Part shown: one piece after another, positions 9,377 to 17,398 of the stretch
Layout: each line of letters opens with the position of its first letter
Numbering within the stretch: the first letter of the stretch is position 1
From: Fluviispira vulneris
GTDB taxonomy: Bacteria; Bdellovibrionota_B; Oligoflexia; Silvanigrellales; Silvanigrellaceae
DNA length: 64,000 bases
Direction of reading: 5' to 3'
Assembly: GCF_014281055.1 (NCBI RefSeq)
Contig: NZ_JACRSE010000006.1
Span: forward strand, 1-64,000
Position numbers and translations under genes: made by a program
The notes under the pieces: model-generated
The model's database searches: none
Told to the model about the DNA's origin: nothing
What the model saw: the letters and a program-made list of their open reading frames with translations, nothing else

Positions 9377-10375
9377 ATGAATCAAACAAGCCCATCCGCT
9401 TCACATCCTTATGTTAACATCGCTTATTATAAATTCGTTCAGATCGAAAATCCAAGTGCACTACGTGAAACTCTTTTAAAATTTTGTAATAATTTGCATA
9501 TTAAAGGAACAATCATTCTTGCGCATGAAGGAATCAATTCTTGTTTAGTAGGTAGCGATAATGCAATTCAAAAATATATCGATTATATGCATGCCGATCC
9601 ACGCTTTTCAGATGTTGAATTTAAAAAAAGTTATAGCGATCATATTCCATTTCGCCGCATGATTATTAAAGTAAAAAAAGAAATTATACCTATGGGTATG
9701 GACTCTATTAAACCAGCACATTTTACTGGTAAATATGTCGATTCCCTCGAGCTTAAAAAATGGCTCGATTCCGGTGAAGAACTTGTCATTTTAGACACAC
9801 GCAATGATTATGAAGTTGACCTTGGAACTTTTCGTGGAGCGATTGATCCCCGCTTGAAACAATTCCGTGAATTTCCACAATGGATAAAAGACAATTTTTC
9901 TCAACATAAAAATAAAAAAGTTGTTACATTCTGTACAGGTGGTATCCGCTGTGAAAAAGCAACAGCATTTATGCGTCAAGAAGGTTTTGAGGAAGTTTAT
10001 CAATTGCAAGGTGGTATTCTTAAATATTTTGAAGAAACTGCTAATAAAACTCCAAATGAAGACAATTATTATGACGGTGATTGTTTCGTTTTTGACTACA
10101 GAGTCGCTGTTGATAAAAAACTTAACGAAACAAAATATGAAATCTGTTACGGCTGCTGGTCGCCCTTGAAACCAGAAGATCTCAGCAGTGATAAATTTAA
10201 AAAAGATCTTTATTGCCCACATTGCCATGATAAATATTTTGCCCGCGAAGCTAAACGATCAGAAATAATGCGCAAAAATAATATGCAAGCTTTGCTTGTT
10301 CGCCAGGAACGCGCTAAAGAAGTACGCTCTAAATGGGAAAAAGAAAACAACTGTCAGAACAATAATAATCTTTAA
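9377..10375 (+). CDS. trhO: tRNA uridine(34) hydroxylase, rhodanese-like (TrhO/YceA)
   Basis: A TrhO-type enzyme that hydroxylates U34 of tRNA anticodons to 5-hydroxyuridine (the O2-dependent route to wobble xo5U modifications). From ATG 9377 it is 332 residues. It has an N-terminal UPF0176/acylphosphatase-like domain (about 10-105) with the typical AHEGINSCLVG block. A rhodanese domain follows (about 120-215) with VILDTRNDYEVDLGTF and active-site loop C186-TGGIR-C192. The C-terminus carries CYGCWSP and CPHCHDKY, a probable zinc-binding element. An in-frame GTG at 9368 would add MKF, but the AAGGTG at 9365-9370 is an ideal SD for the ATG at 9377. The stop is 4 bp into the convergent hydrolase gene. 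The family assignment is firm. Confidence 0.93.
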   Translation: MNQTSPSASHPYVNIAYYKFVQIENPSALRETLLKFCNNLHIKGTIILAHEGINSCLVGSDNAIQKYIDYMHADPRFSDVEFKKSYSDHIPFRRMIIKVKKEIIPMGMDSIKPAHFTGKYVDSLELKKWLDSGEELVILDTRNDYEVDLGTFRGAIDPRLKQFREFPQWIKDNFSQHKNKKVVTFCTGGIRCEKATAFMRQEGFEEVYQLQGGILKYFEETANKTPNEDNYYDGDCFVFDYRVAVDKKLNETKYEICYGCWSPLKPEDLSSDKFKKDLYCPHCHDKYFAREAKRSEIMRKNNMQALLVRQERAKEVRSKWEKENNCQNNNNL

Positions 10376-11184
10376 TTTTGCTCAAGTAATTTTTGAAGAA
10401 TATTGGGATTATCCCAAAAAATGGCATGGCCAGATTTGGGATAAATCTCTGTGATATCTGCAAAGTGTTTTTTTAAATATTTTATATTTATCCTAGGATC
10501 TTTTGCACCAACCAATATTTTTACTTTTTCACGCTGTTTTTCAACACATTCTTTGGGGCTAACTCCTTTCATTTCCATTAAAGATGCAAAACTGATTTCC
10601 CGCATATTACCATTCGCACGTAAAAATCCTTCAATCACGGGTTCAATTTTTTGAAAACTATGTGTATGATTGGGTACAATTCCACCTTTTTTTAAACAAT
10701 CAATTGCCTCGTCATAAGTGTAAAATTTTTTAATTATAAGACGTGCTACTTTGTTAAATAGATATGCTTTGCGCATGTTACCTTGTATATACGAAACAGG
10801 TGTGCAACTATCGATATATATTTTTTTAATACCAGAATAACGCTCAAGCAATTCTATTGCTATGGATCCTCCCATTGACCAACCGTAGACAGTCACCCCC
10901 TGTGCACCTAATATAGATAAAAACTCTATAATACAATCGCTGTAACCTTGCACAGTATACGCATAATCTAAATCATGCGTTGCATTTTCACTGCCCCCAT
11001 GTCCCAATAAGTCAATCGCAATAATTCTAAAATCATTATTTAAAAGCTCTATTTGCTTATAAAATACTTCTTTACAGACAGAAAGACCATGAATAAACAG
11101 TAAGATATCTTTATTTAATTTATTATCATAGTAACAAATTTTCCCGTAGCGTGAATAAAAATTAAATACATTTTTAATTTCCAT
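10372..11184 (-). CDS. alpha/beta-fold hydrolase (paralogue of 13621 gene)
   Basis: A 270-residue cytoplasmic alpha/beta hydrolase. Visible elements are the HG oxyanion region (LLFIHGLSVCKEVF), the strand-4 motif DLLGHGGSENA, the nucleophile elbow GWSMGG (Ser in GxSxG), the acid in GAKDPRINI and the catalytic His in KSGHAIFW. The substrate is unknown; esterase, lactonase or C-C hydrolase activities are all possible. It is strongly similar to the hydrolase at 13621-14418, especially in the 45 residues around FIHGLSVCKEVFY and in SPKECVE. The pair flanks the MFS-SDR pair. Start ATG has SD AGGTGG. It ends by overlapping the end of trhO convergently by 4 bp. Confidence 0.88.
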   Translation of the reverse strand: MEIKNVFNFYSRYGKICYYDNKLNKDILLFIHGLSVCKEVFYKQIELLNNDFRIIAIDLLGHGGSENATHDLDYAYTVQGYSDCIIEFLSILGAQGVTVYGWSMGGSIAIELLERYSGIKKIYIDSCTPVSYIQGNMRKAYLFNKVARLIIKKFYTYDEAIDCLKKGGIVPNHTHSFQKIEPVIEGFLRANGNMREISFASLMEMKGVSPKECVEKQREKVKILVGAKDPRINIKYLKKHFADITEIYPKSGHAIFWDNPNILQKLLEQN

Positions 11185-11267
11185 AAACCACCTAGATAAA
11201 AATAATTTAAATAAATCTCAATAAAAATTAGGATCTGATTATAAAGTAGCATGAAGCAAAAAATTAT

Positions 11268-11301
11268 TTTTCCTACTCAGTTATTTTTTCTAGTAGGAAA
11301 A
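11268..11301. promoter_or_regulatory. inverted repeat, possible operator
   Basis: TTTTCCTACT (11268-11277) and AGTAGGAAAA (11292-11301) are perfect complements around a 14-nt T-rich spacer. The repeat ends 8 bp before the -35 box of the promoter at 11310, an operator-like position. It could alternatively act as a terminator on either strand. Confidence 0.45.
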
Positions 11302-11309
11302 TATAAAAC

Positions 11310-11338
11310 TTGACATATCTATTAGTATTAAATATAGA
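11310..11338 (+). promoter_or_regulatory. strong sigma70-type promoter upstream of MFS-SDR pair
   Basis: TTGACA (11310-11315), exactly 17 bp of spacer, then TATAGA (11333-11338). This is the best promoter match in the window. It implies a transcript beginning near 11345 with a long 5' leader before the MFS start at 11623. Confidence 0.65.
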
Positions 11339-11622
11339 GAACTTCTACCTACATTGTTTTCACAATGGAACTTACTAGATCTTTAGGACTTTTTTAAATG
11401 CTTTCATTCATACTCTTAACAAATCTCCGTATTAAGCGAAATTAAATCGTTTATATATATTTAAGTCAGTGTTTTATCATAGGATTTATTTGCACAATAT
11501 TTATTGGCTTCATTTTTTGTAATAAAATTTATTTCCTTCTTAAACTTTAATGACTTATATTACCATATACATTTTTTTTATTATGAATTTAAGTAATATT
11601 TCTTAATAGAAAGAGCTTTCAA

Positions 11623-12888
11623 ATGATTTTAGAACGTTTTAAAATTGAAAAATATTTTATAGTATTTTTAGTGCTTTTTGAATTCACGGTTTATCTTTCC
11701 AATGATATGATTATGCCAGGAATGCTGCAAGTGACTCAAGAATTCAATGAGTTATCTGCAAATATTCCTCTTGCTCTCACTGCATTTTTACTTGGAGGGG
11801 CAAGTATTCAACTTATTTTAGGACCTCTCTCTGATAGCTTTGGTCGACGAAACCTGATGGTCTTTGGCGCAGGCTTTTTCCTTTTTAGTTCCATATGTCT
11901 ATATTTCTCTAGCAGTTTTTCAGAATTTATTTTCTTTCGTTTTTTGCAAGGGATGGGCACATGTTTTATCGGTGTGCTCGGTTACGTAACAGTACAGGAA
12001 TTATTTTCTGAAAAAGAAGCGGTTGTAACCATTTCTCTTATGGCAAATGTGGCTCTCATTGCTCCTTTATTAGGACCTTTACTGGGTGGCGCATATCTGG
12101 AATTTTTTGCTTGGCGGGGAATTTTTTTAATCACTTCTGTTCTGTCTTTAATAAGCTTTATTGGACTGTATTTCTTTATGCCAGAAACTGCGCACTTTCA
12201 ATTCATAAAAATTAAGAAATTTACTAAAAAAGCTGACCTAAGCATGCTACCTAATTTAAATATTTTGAATATTTTTAAAACGATGAAAAATATCTTAAAA
12301 AATAAAACTTTTCTTTCTGGCTGCTGTTTAGCTGGTTTAAACGGTGTTCCTATTTTATCGTGGATAGCACTCTCCCCAAATATATTAATGGAAAAATTGG
12401 AACTTTCATCTGCTCTCTATGGCTTTTGTCAAGTGCCTGTATTTGGAGGCATCATTTTAGGTACACTTTGTGTTTCCAAATTATTAAATAGATTTTCTCT
12501 ACAGGAAATGGTACAAAAAGGGTCAATTTTTATATTTATTTCTATTCTTATAATGGGAATATCAAGCATAATCTTTAAAGACAATCTCTTCATATTAATT
12601 CTGCCAATGAGCTTATATGGTATTGGATTAGGTGCATACAATTCTTCACTATATCGCTTAATACTATATTCAACCAATCAAGCTAAAGGTACTGTTGCAT
12701 CTTTATTTAGTATCGTAACAGCTCTCTTTTTTGCAGCTGGGACAAAAATTGTTTCCCTAATTGATACAACGCATCAAATTGTTGGCTTTGCATTATTTTG
12801 TTCTGTTTGCACTATACTCGCTTTACCTTTTTTGTTTCTTTTTTTAAAAAAATCGGAAAGGAAAGACTATGAAACGGTTTCTAAATAA
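11623..12888 (+). CDS. MFS transporter, DHA1/Bcr-CflA type drug exporter
   Basis: A 421-residue, 12-helix inner-membrane proton antiporter. The major facilitator motif A sits in the loop after helix 2 (GPLSDSFGRRNLMVFG), helix 4 begins FRFLQGMGTCF, and helix 5 carries the antiporter-type glycine-rich motif (LIAPLLGPLLGGAYLE) typical of the Bcr/CflA multidrug-efflux branch. The last 20 bp overlap the start of the SDR gene, so the two are translationally coupled. The context (an oxidoreductase and two hydrolases) suggests export of a small self-made or toxic compound, but nothing identifies it. ATG follows the SD-like AAGAGC. Confidence 0.88.
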   Translation: MILERFKIEKYFIVFLVLFEFTVYLSNDMIMPGMLQVTQEFNELSANIPLALTAFLLGGASIQLILGPLSDSFGRRNLMVFGAGFFLFSSICLYFSSSFSEFIFFRFLQGMGTCFIGVLGYVTVQELFSEKEAVVTISLMANVALIAPLLGPLLGGAYLEFFAWRGIFLITSVLSLISFIGLYFFMPETAHFQFIKIKKFTKKADLSMLPNLNILNIFKTMKNILKNKTFLSGCCLAGLNGVPILSWIALSPNILMEKLELSSALYGFCQVPVFGGIILGTLCVSKLLNRFSLQEMVQKGSIFIFISILIMGISSIIFKDNLFILILPMSLYGIGLGAYNSSLYRLILYSTNQAKGTVASLFSIVTALFFAAGTKIVSLIDTTHQIVGFALFCSVCTILALPFLFLFLKKSERKDYETVSK

Positions 12889-13624
12889 AAATATTCTTAT
12901 TACGGGTTCAGCAAACGGAATTGGCAAAGCAACAGCATTGCGAATTGCAACCGAAGGAGGAAACCTAGCTTTAATCGATAATAATTCTGAAAAACTTAAA
13001 GAATTATGCAATGAACTTAGCTTTTTTCCGATTAAATTTGTTTCTGCGGTCTGTGATATTTCTGATTATAATTTAGTAAAAATTTGCATTGATAAATTAG
13101 CAGAAGAACTTGGTGGATTAAATGGATTGAGTCACAATGCAGGAATATTACGTGTTTATAAAACTCTTGAAATGAATTTAAATCAATGGAATGAATTGAT
13201 CTCAATTAACTTAACAGGCACTTTTAACGTTAATAAACACGCATTGCCTTGGCTTTTAAAAAACAAGACAAGTTATTTAGTAAACACGTCTTCATCTGCA
13301 AGTGAACAGCCACATCCTTGGCTTGCTGCTTATGCAGCAACAAAAGGAGCAATAAAATCGTTCACTCGTTCTTTATTTATTGAATATTTTCAACATGGTT
13401 TGCATGCAAATTGCGTTCTTCCCGGAGGCATCACCACCGACCTTGCAAATTCTTTTTCCTTTCCTGAAGGAGTGAATAAGGAATTAATTAAGACTTTAGA
13501 CCCACTTGGACAAAAAATCTATGCAGAACCAGCAAAAGCAGCCAGCGTCATTGCGATGCTTTTATCCGAAGATGCAGAACATATAAATGGGACTGAAATT
13601 GCAATTGATGGTGGAAAAGTTTAA
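12869..13624 (+). CDS. SDR-family oxidoreductase
   Basis: A 251-residue classical short-chain dehydrogenase/reductase. It has the NAD(P)-binding TGSANGIG motif at residues 12-19, an acidic residue after the second strand (LALIDNN, suggesting NAD preference) and NAG (SHNAGIL). The catalytic Ser is in NTSSSAS and the YAATKGA segment supplies Tyr and Lys; PGGITTDLA follows the active site. It overlaps the MFS gene by 20 bp with SD AAGGAAAG and converges with the following hydrolase, sharing 4 bp. The substrate is unknown; 3-oxoacyl-ACP reductase-like and secondary-alcohol dehydrogenase activities are possible. Confidence 0.9.
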   Translation: MKRFLNKNILITGSANGIGKATALRIATEGGNLALIDNNSEKLKELCNELSFFPIKFVSAVCDISDYNLVKICIDKLAEELGGLNGLSHNAGILRVYKTLEMNLNQWNELISINLTGTFNVNKHALPWLLKNKTSYLVNTSSSASEQPHPWLAAYAATKGAIKSFTRSLFIEYFQHGLHANCVLPGGITTDLANSFSFPEGVNKELIKTLDPLGQKIYAEPAKAASVIAMLLSEDAEHINGTEIAIDGGKV

Positions 13625-14418
13625 AGATATTTCCGAATTTCATAAGGCTTTTCCCAAAAGACAGCATGCCCTGCATCGGGATAAAATACAGTAATATCTT
13701 TAAAATGATCCTTGATATAATTCAAATTTATTCCTGGATCTTTTTCTCCAATTAAAAGTGTTACTTTATCTCTGTGTCTCTCAACACACTCTTTTGGGCT
13801 TATGCCAGAAAATTTTAATAAAGAATTAAACCAAATCTCTTTCATTTCTCCATTGCTACGTAAAACAGCTTTAACTATTTTATCAACCCTTTCGTTTGAG
13901 TGATTTTCATTGGCGATTATTCCACCTTTTTTAGCATATTCTATAGACTCAATTTCACTGAGATCCCTTTGCGCGATTAAATGAGTAGTTTCATGGTATT
14001 TGTATGCGCTCTCAAAATTCTTAGTTATGTAGGAAACTGGAGGGTAACCGTCAATGATTATTTTTTTCGTCTCAGGAAATCGCTCAAGTATATCAATTGC
14101 AATAGCTCCCCCCAAAGACCAGCCATATATCGTAATATTTTGCACTTTTAAATAACATAACAATTCGATAATAGAATCTGCAAAGCCTGAACTAGAATAT
14201 GCCGCTTCAGCATATAAAGCATTTTCACTAGCACCATGTCCAAGAAGATCGACTGCTATTATGCGATAATCATTTTTTAACAATTCAACCTGTTGATAGA
14301 AAACTTCTTTACAGACAGAGAGGCCATGAATAAAAAGAAGAATTTTTTTATTTATTTTATTGTCGAAATAATGAATTTTTCCATTTTTGCCTTGAAAAAA
14401 AGAACAAAAAGTTTCCAT
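13621..14418 (-). CDS. alpha/beta-fold hydrolase (paralogue of 10372 gene)
   Basis: An alpha/beta hydrolase with the same layout as the 10372 gene: LLFIHGLSVCKEVFY, DLLGHGASENA, nucleophile GWSLGG, acid GEKDPGINL and His in DAGHAVFWEKP. The frame is open back to 14466, but ATG 14418 (METFCSFF) aligns with the start of the paralogue and has GGGGA 8 nt upstream, so I choose it, giving 265 residues. It is downstream of the FAD oxidoreductase on the same strand and probably in its operon. Duplicate copies either side of MFS-SDR suggest that the four genes moved or expanded together. Confidence 0.86.
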   Translation of the reverse strand: METFCSFFQGKNGKIHYFDNKINKKILLFIHGLSVCKEVFYQQVELLKNDYRIIAVDLLGHGASENALYAEAAYSSSGFADSIIELLCYLKVQNITIYGWSLGGAIAIDILERFPETKKIIIDGYPPVSYITKNFESAYKYHETTHLIAQRDLSEIESIEYAKKGGIIANENHSNERVDKIVKAVLRSNGEMKEIWFNSLLKFSGISPKECVERHRDKVTLLIGEKDPGINLNYIKDHFKDITVFYPDAGHAVFWEKPYEIRKYL

Positions 14419-14449
14419 TTTTTTAATCCCCAAAAAAAAAGGGAGCCTT

Positions 14450-15946
14450 TTAAGCCCCATTCCCATTTAAACGCAGCATGACATCATGCACACTGGCTAC
14501 AACCCGTTTCCAAGGTTCATCCGCTAAGGTTGGAAAACTGTCACCACAGCAGTAGAGACCTTTGATTCCCATTTTTGTTTCTTTAACTTCAATATTTGCA
14601 GGAATATTATTCGGAATTGATTGAGCAACAGGCACTAAGACAATTCGTTCCGATATTTTATTTTGTGGTATACGTGCACCTTTTTTTATCTCTTCTGAAA
14701 CTTCCGCTTTCAGCACACGCGCTGCTGCTCTGCGCAGTCGCGCAACCGCTTCACGAACAGCAGGAGCTTGCAGAGAATCTTCATAATCAAGCTGAGTCGA
14801 AAAAAGGAGACGTCCATCACACGTTAAAAACCCTTGCACACGTTCTACGGGAAAAAGCAGTCTATCGCAAGCACCGACATTCTCAGGCCAATTTTCGGAC
14901 CGCACAGAGAGAAAGTCAGATATCTCTGAGACCACCAAAGAAAGCGGACGCACCTTTGATACAAAACGAGACTGTTCTGGAGAAAATTCTTCTTTTGCAA
15001 TAATTCCTAAACACTGAACGAGCGGGATAGCAAAAATAAGTTTGTCTGCTTGAATTGTTTTGTGAATTGGATTGACTTCATCTGCTAAAATTATATTAAA
15101 ATTTGTTTCTTTATTGTGATGAACTCGTAGAACTTCACAGAGTGTCCGCACTTCAATTCCGCGTGCACGGAGAATTTTTTCAATAAATAATTCAAGCCCC
15201 ATTTTTCGCTTAAAAGATTTTGGTAAAGGATCCTTATAATTATTAAAAAATATCCATAAAGTTTTACAAACTTGAATAAATGATGATTTTTCCCACTCTG
15301 GTCCAACGATAGATGAAAAAATTGAACCCAACGTTTCTTTACTGCTTTTCGTAAGTTCATTCCATTGAGAGGATTTTTCAAAGGGTGTGTTATTTCTGTC
15401 TATATTATCTTCGTGGGTATCCTGATTTGGAGAATAAAAATCAAATGCAAACGAACGGAGTAATTCCGCTTCTCTTTTTGTTAATATTTCCGAAGAACCA
15501 GTGAGCAATTGTGCGTCACTTACAAAATCTTTTTTAACAAAAAAACAGCGATTTCTTCTATCTATTTCGCTATCTTCCAATCGATTCATAAATTCTTCAC
15601 ATTGGTTTTTCTCATCTTCTGTTAAATGCGACAAAATATGTCTCAACATCGCATTTAAAGATTCTACATTCATAATTTCAAATCCAGGACCACTTAAATT
15701 CTGGCACTGGCTCGAATGCAATAAAATTTCCTGATTTATTTCTTCGCATGATTTTCCCGAAAAATTTAGGGGAGAAGAAAAAAAATTACGACCACCAAGC
15801 TGAGGCTGTTGCTCAATTAATACGATTTTTCCGTGCTCTTTATGACTCTCTCTAGAAAGACGAAGTGCAAGCAATATTCCTGTAAGACCGCCACCAACAA
15901 TCGCAATATCGTATTGAGAGTTGTTACTTTCTAGTTTGCTTGACAT
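14450..15946 (-). CDS. FAD-dependent amine-oxidase-like oxidoreductase
   Basis: A 498-residue flavoprotein. The N-terminal Rossmann motif is IAIVGGGLTG (about residues 13-22), with a ribose-binding Glu in VLIEQQPQLGGRN. The C-terminal FAD-binding segment is GLYCCGDSFP near residue 470. Between these lies a divergent substrate domain without a diagnostic motif. Such architecture covers monoamine oxidase, protoporphyrinogen oxidase and phytoene-desaturase-like enzymes; I cannot choose among them. There is no signal peptide, so it is cytoplasmic or membrane-peripheral. It sits 17 bp downstream of rsgA, on the same strand, and upstream of the hydrolase. Confidence 0.8.
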   Translation of the reverse strand: MSSKLESNNSQYDIAIVGGGLTGILLALRLSRESHKEHGKIVLIEQQPQLGGRNFFSSPLNFSGKSCEEINQEILLHSSQCQNLSGPGFEIMNVESLNAMLRHILSHLTEDEKNQCEEFMNRLEDSEIDRRNRCFFVKKDFVSDAQLLTGSSEILTKREAELLRSFAFDFYSPNQDTHEDNIDRNNTPFEKSSQWNELTKSSKETLGSIFSSIVGPEWEKSSFIQVCKTLWIFFNNYKDPLPKSFKRKMGLELFIEKILRARGIEVRTLCEVLRVHHNKETNFNIILADEVNPIHKTIQADKLIFAIPLVQCLGIIAKEEFSPEQSRFVSKVRPLSLVVSEISDFLSVRSENWPENVGACDRLLFPVERVQGFLTCDGRLLFSTQLDYEDSLQAPAVREAVARLRRAAARVLKAEVSEEIKKGARIPQNKISERIVLVPVAQSIPNNIPANIEVKETKMGIKGLYCCGDSFPTLADEPWKRVVASVHDVMLRLNGNGA

Positions 15947-15963
15947 ATTTGTTACCTTTGCAA

Positions 15964-17307
15964 TTATTCTTCTTCTTTTATTTTAATAATTTCTTGAAGC
16001 CGTTCTTCCGCTATATTTTCTTGATTTATATTATGCAATTGCTCTTCATCTCTTTTTTGTTCTCGAGCTTTGAGGTCTGCTATCATACTTGCATCGGTTG
16101 AATCACCTTCTCCTTCACGGAAACTCAATCCTTTTAAAATACCAAGGTAACTGCGGTAACGTTCATATGAGATTTTAGCTTCTTCCAATGCATTTTTCAC
16201 TCCACAGTTGGGTTCATGATCATGCGAGCACTCTCTATATTTGCACTTATAAGGACGGAATTCTGGAAAACAATGGCTTAAAGTAATGGCATCGTATTGA
16301 CTGATATTAAAAGAACGAATTCCAGGGGTGTCAATTGCATATGCACCGATATCGAGCTGCAATAAGCTGTTATAAGTTGTCGTATGCCGTCCTTTATAAA
16401 ATATTTCGGGATTGTCATCGACTATTTGTTCGAATTCAGGACGCATGAGATTGAGCACACTGCTTTTGCCAACCCCAGAGTGTCCAGCAAAACCAACAAG
16501 CTTCCCTTTAAACAATTTACGTAATTGTTTAACTGCTTCAGGGGTTTTTTTCGGTTTTAATGCACATATTTCAACTACTTCATAGCCAATGTTACGATAA
16601 ATTTCGACTCTTCTTTTATAGATTTCAAGAAATTCTTTATTTGCCAAACTTGTATTTGTTAAAAGATCTACTTTATTTAGGACTATTACAACTGGAATAT
16701 TCTCAAGCTCTGCTTGCACCAAAAAACGATCGACCAGACCCCAACGTACTTCTGGATTCAGCACAGAAGCAACGATGACAACGAGATCAATATTGGCAAG
16801 CATAACGTGTTCCCATTCAGGATGCATAGGATCTTTGCGAGATATTTTGCTCGTGCGCATAAAGGCATGTTGCACAACACCCCGAGGCAAATCAGAATCA
16901 AGTGGTTGCCCATCTTGGTCATATTCAATACCGATATCTGGTTCAAATAATATCCTATCACCAACCACTACAAAATTTCTTTCCTTGTGAGCTCGCTGGA
17001 AGTGTCTTTTTGCCACCGAACAGAGCCATAAATTTTCTGTTTCAGGCATTCCTTTTTCATTTTCTTCTGCAATAAAAATATTTCTTTTTTGCACTTCAAT
17101 CACACGCCCACGGCGCATACCATTTTTTATTAAGCTTTTTATCTGTTCTTTGATTGCAATTTTTGTTTTATCTTGATCAGGATTATCAATAATCCAATCA
17201 TCTTCATTACGGCCACGTACGGATCTTTTTTCTTTTTTTATTTTTTCAATCTTTTGAAAATGATCACGTCGCTCATCTTGATTGATATAATTTTTACCAC
17301 GAGCCAC
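15964..17307 (-). CDS. rsgA: ribosome small-subunit-dependent GTPase A (RsgA/YjeQ), extended
   Basis: A circularly permuted GTPase acting late in 30S maturation. Motif order is the permuted one: G4 NKVD at 211-214, then G1 GHSGVGKSS at 275-283, then G3 DTPG at 326-329. The zinc-binding cluster C355-x4-C360-x-H362-x5-C368 is complete. At 447 residues it is about 100 longer than typical RsgA (about 350). The extra length is a basic N-terminal tail (about 1-60) before the OB fold and a charged Glu/Lys-rich C-terminal helix (about 395-447). Start GTG at 17307 has SD GGGAG. It is divergent from mutS2. Confidence 0.93.
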   Translation of the reverse strand: MARGKNYINQDERRDHFQKIEKIKKEKRSVRGRNEDDWIIDNPDQDKTKIAIKEQIKSLIKNGMRRGRVIEVQKRNIFIAEENEKGMPETENLWLCSVAKRHFQRAHKERNFVVVGDRILFEPDIGIEYDQDGQPLDSDLPRGVVQHAFMRTSKISRKDPMHPEWEHVMLANIDLVVIVASVLNPEVRWGLVDRFLVQAELENIPVVIVLNKVDLLTNTSLANKEFLEIYKRRVEIYRNIGYEVVEICALKPKKTPEAVKQLRKLFKGKLVGFAGHSGVGKSSVLNLMRPEFEQIVDDNPEIFYKGRHTTTYNSLLQLDIGAYAIDTPGIRSFNISQYDAITLSHCFPEFRPYKCKYRECSHDHEPNCGVKNALEEAKISYERYRSYLGILKGLSFREGEGDSTDASMIADLKAREQKRDEEQLHNINQENIAEERLQEIIKIKEEE

Positions 17308-17398
17308 GTATCTACTCCCTATTGAAGTTTGTTTATAATATGTTTATACATCATCCCGCTACGCTTGGAAACCAATCTACAAACGGTGTGTGATTCTT

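Larger units (their letters stand above)
11185..11622. other. intergenic region between hydrolase and MFS gene
   Basis: A 438-bp divergent gap. It contains a 10-bp perfect inverted repeat (11268-11301) and a near-consensus promoter (11310-11338) reading towards the MFS gene. A short hairpin CATTGT/ACAATG follows near 11352-11368, then a T-run at about 11390. The promoter-to-start distance of roughly 280 bp implies a long leader or a small RNA. The rest is AT-rich with no reading frame of note. Confidence 0.5.

Noticed and set aside
9791-10228. 145-codon minus-strand frame
   Set aside because: Antisense of trhO; no motif, Phe/Ile-rich shadow typical of AT-rich genes.
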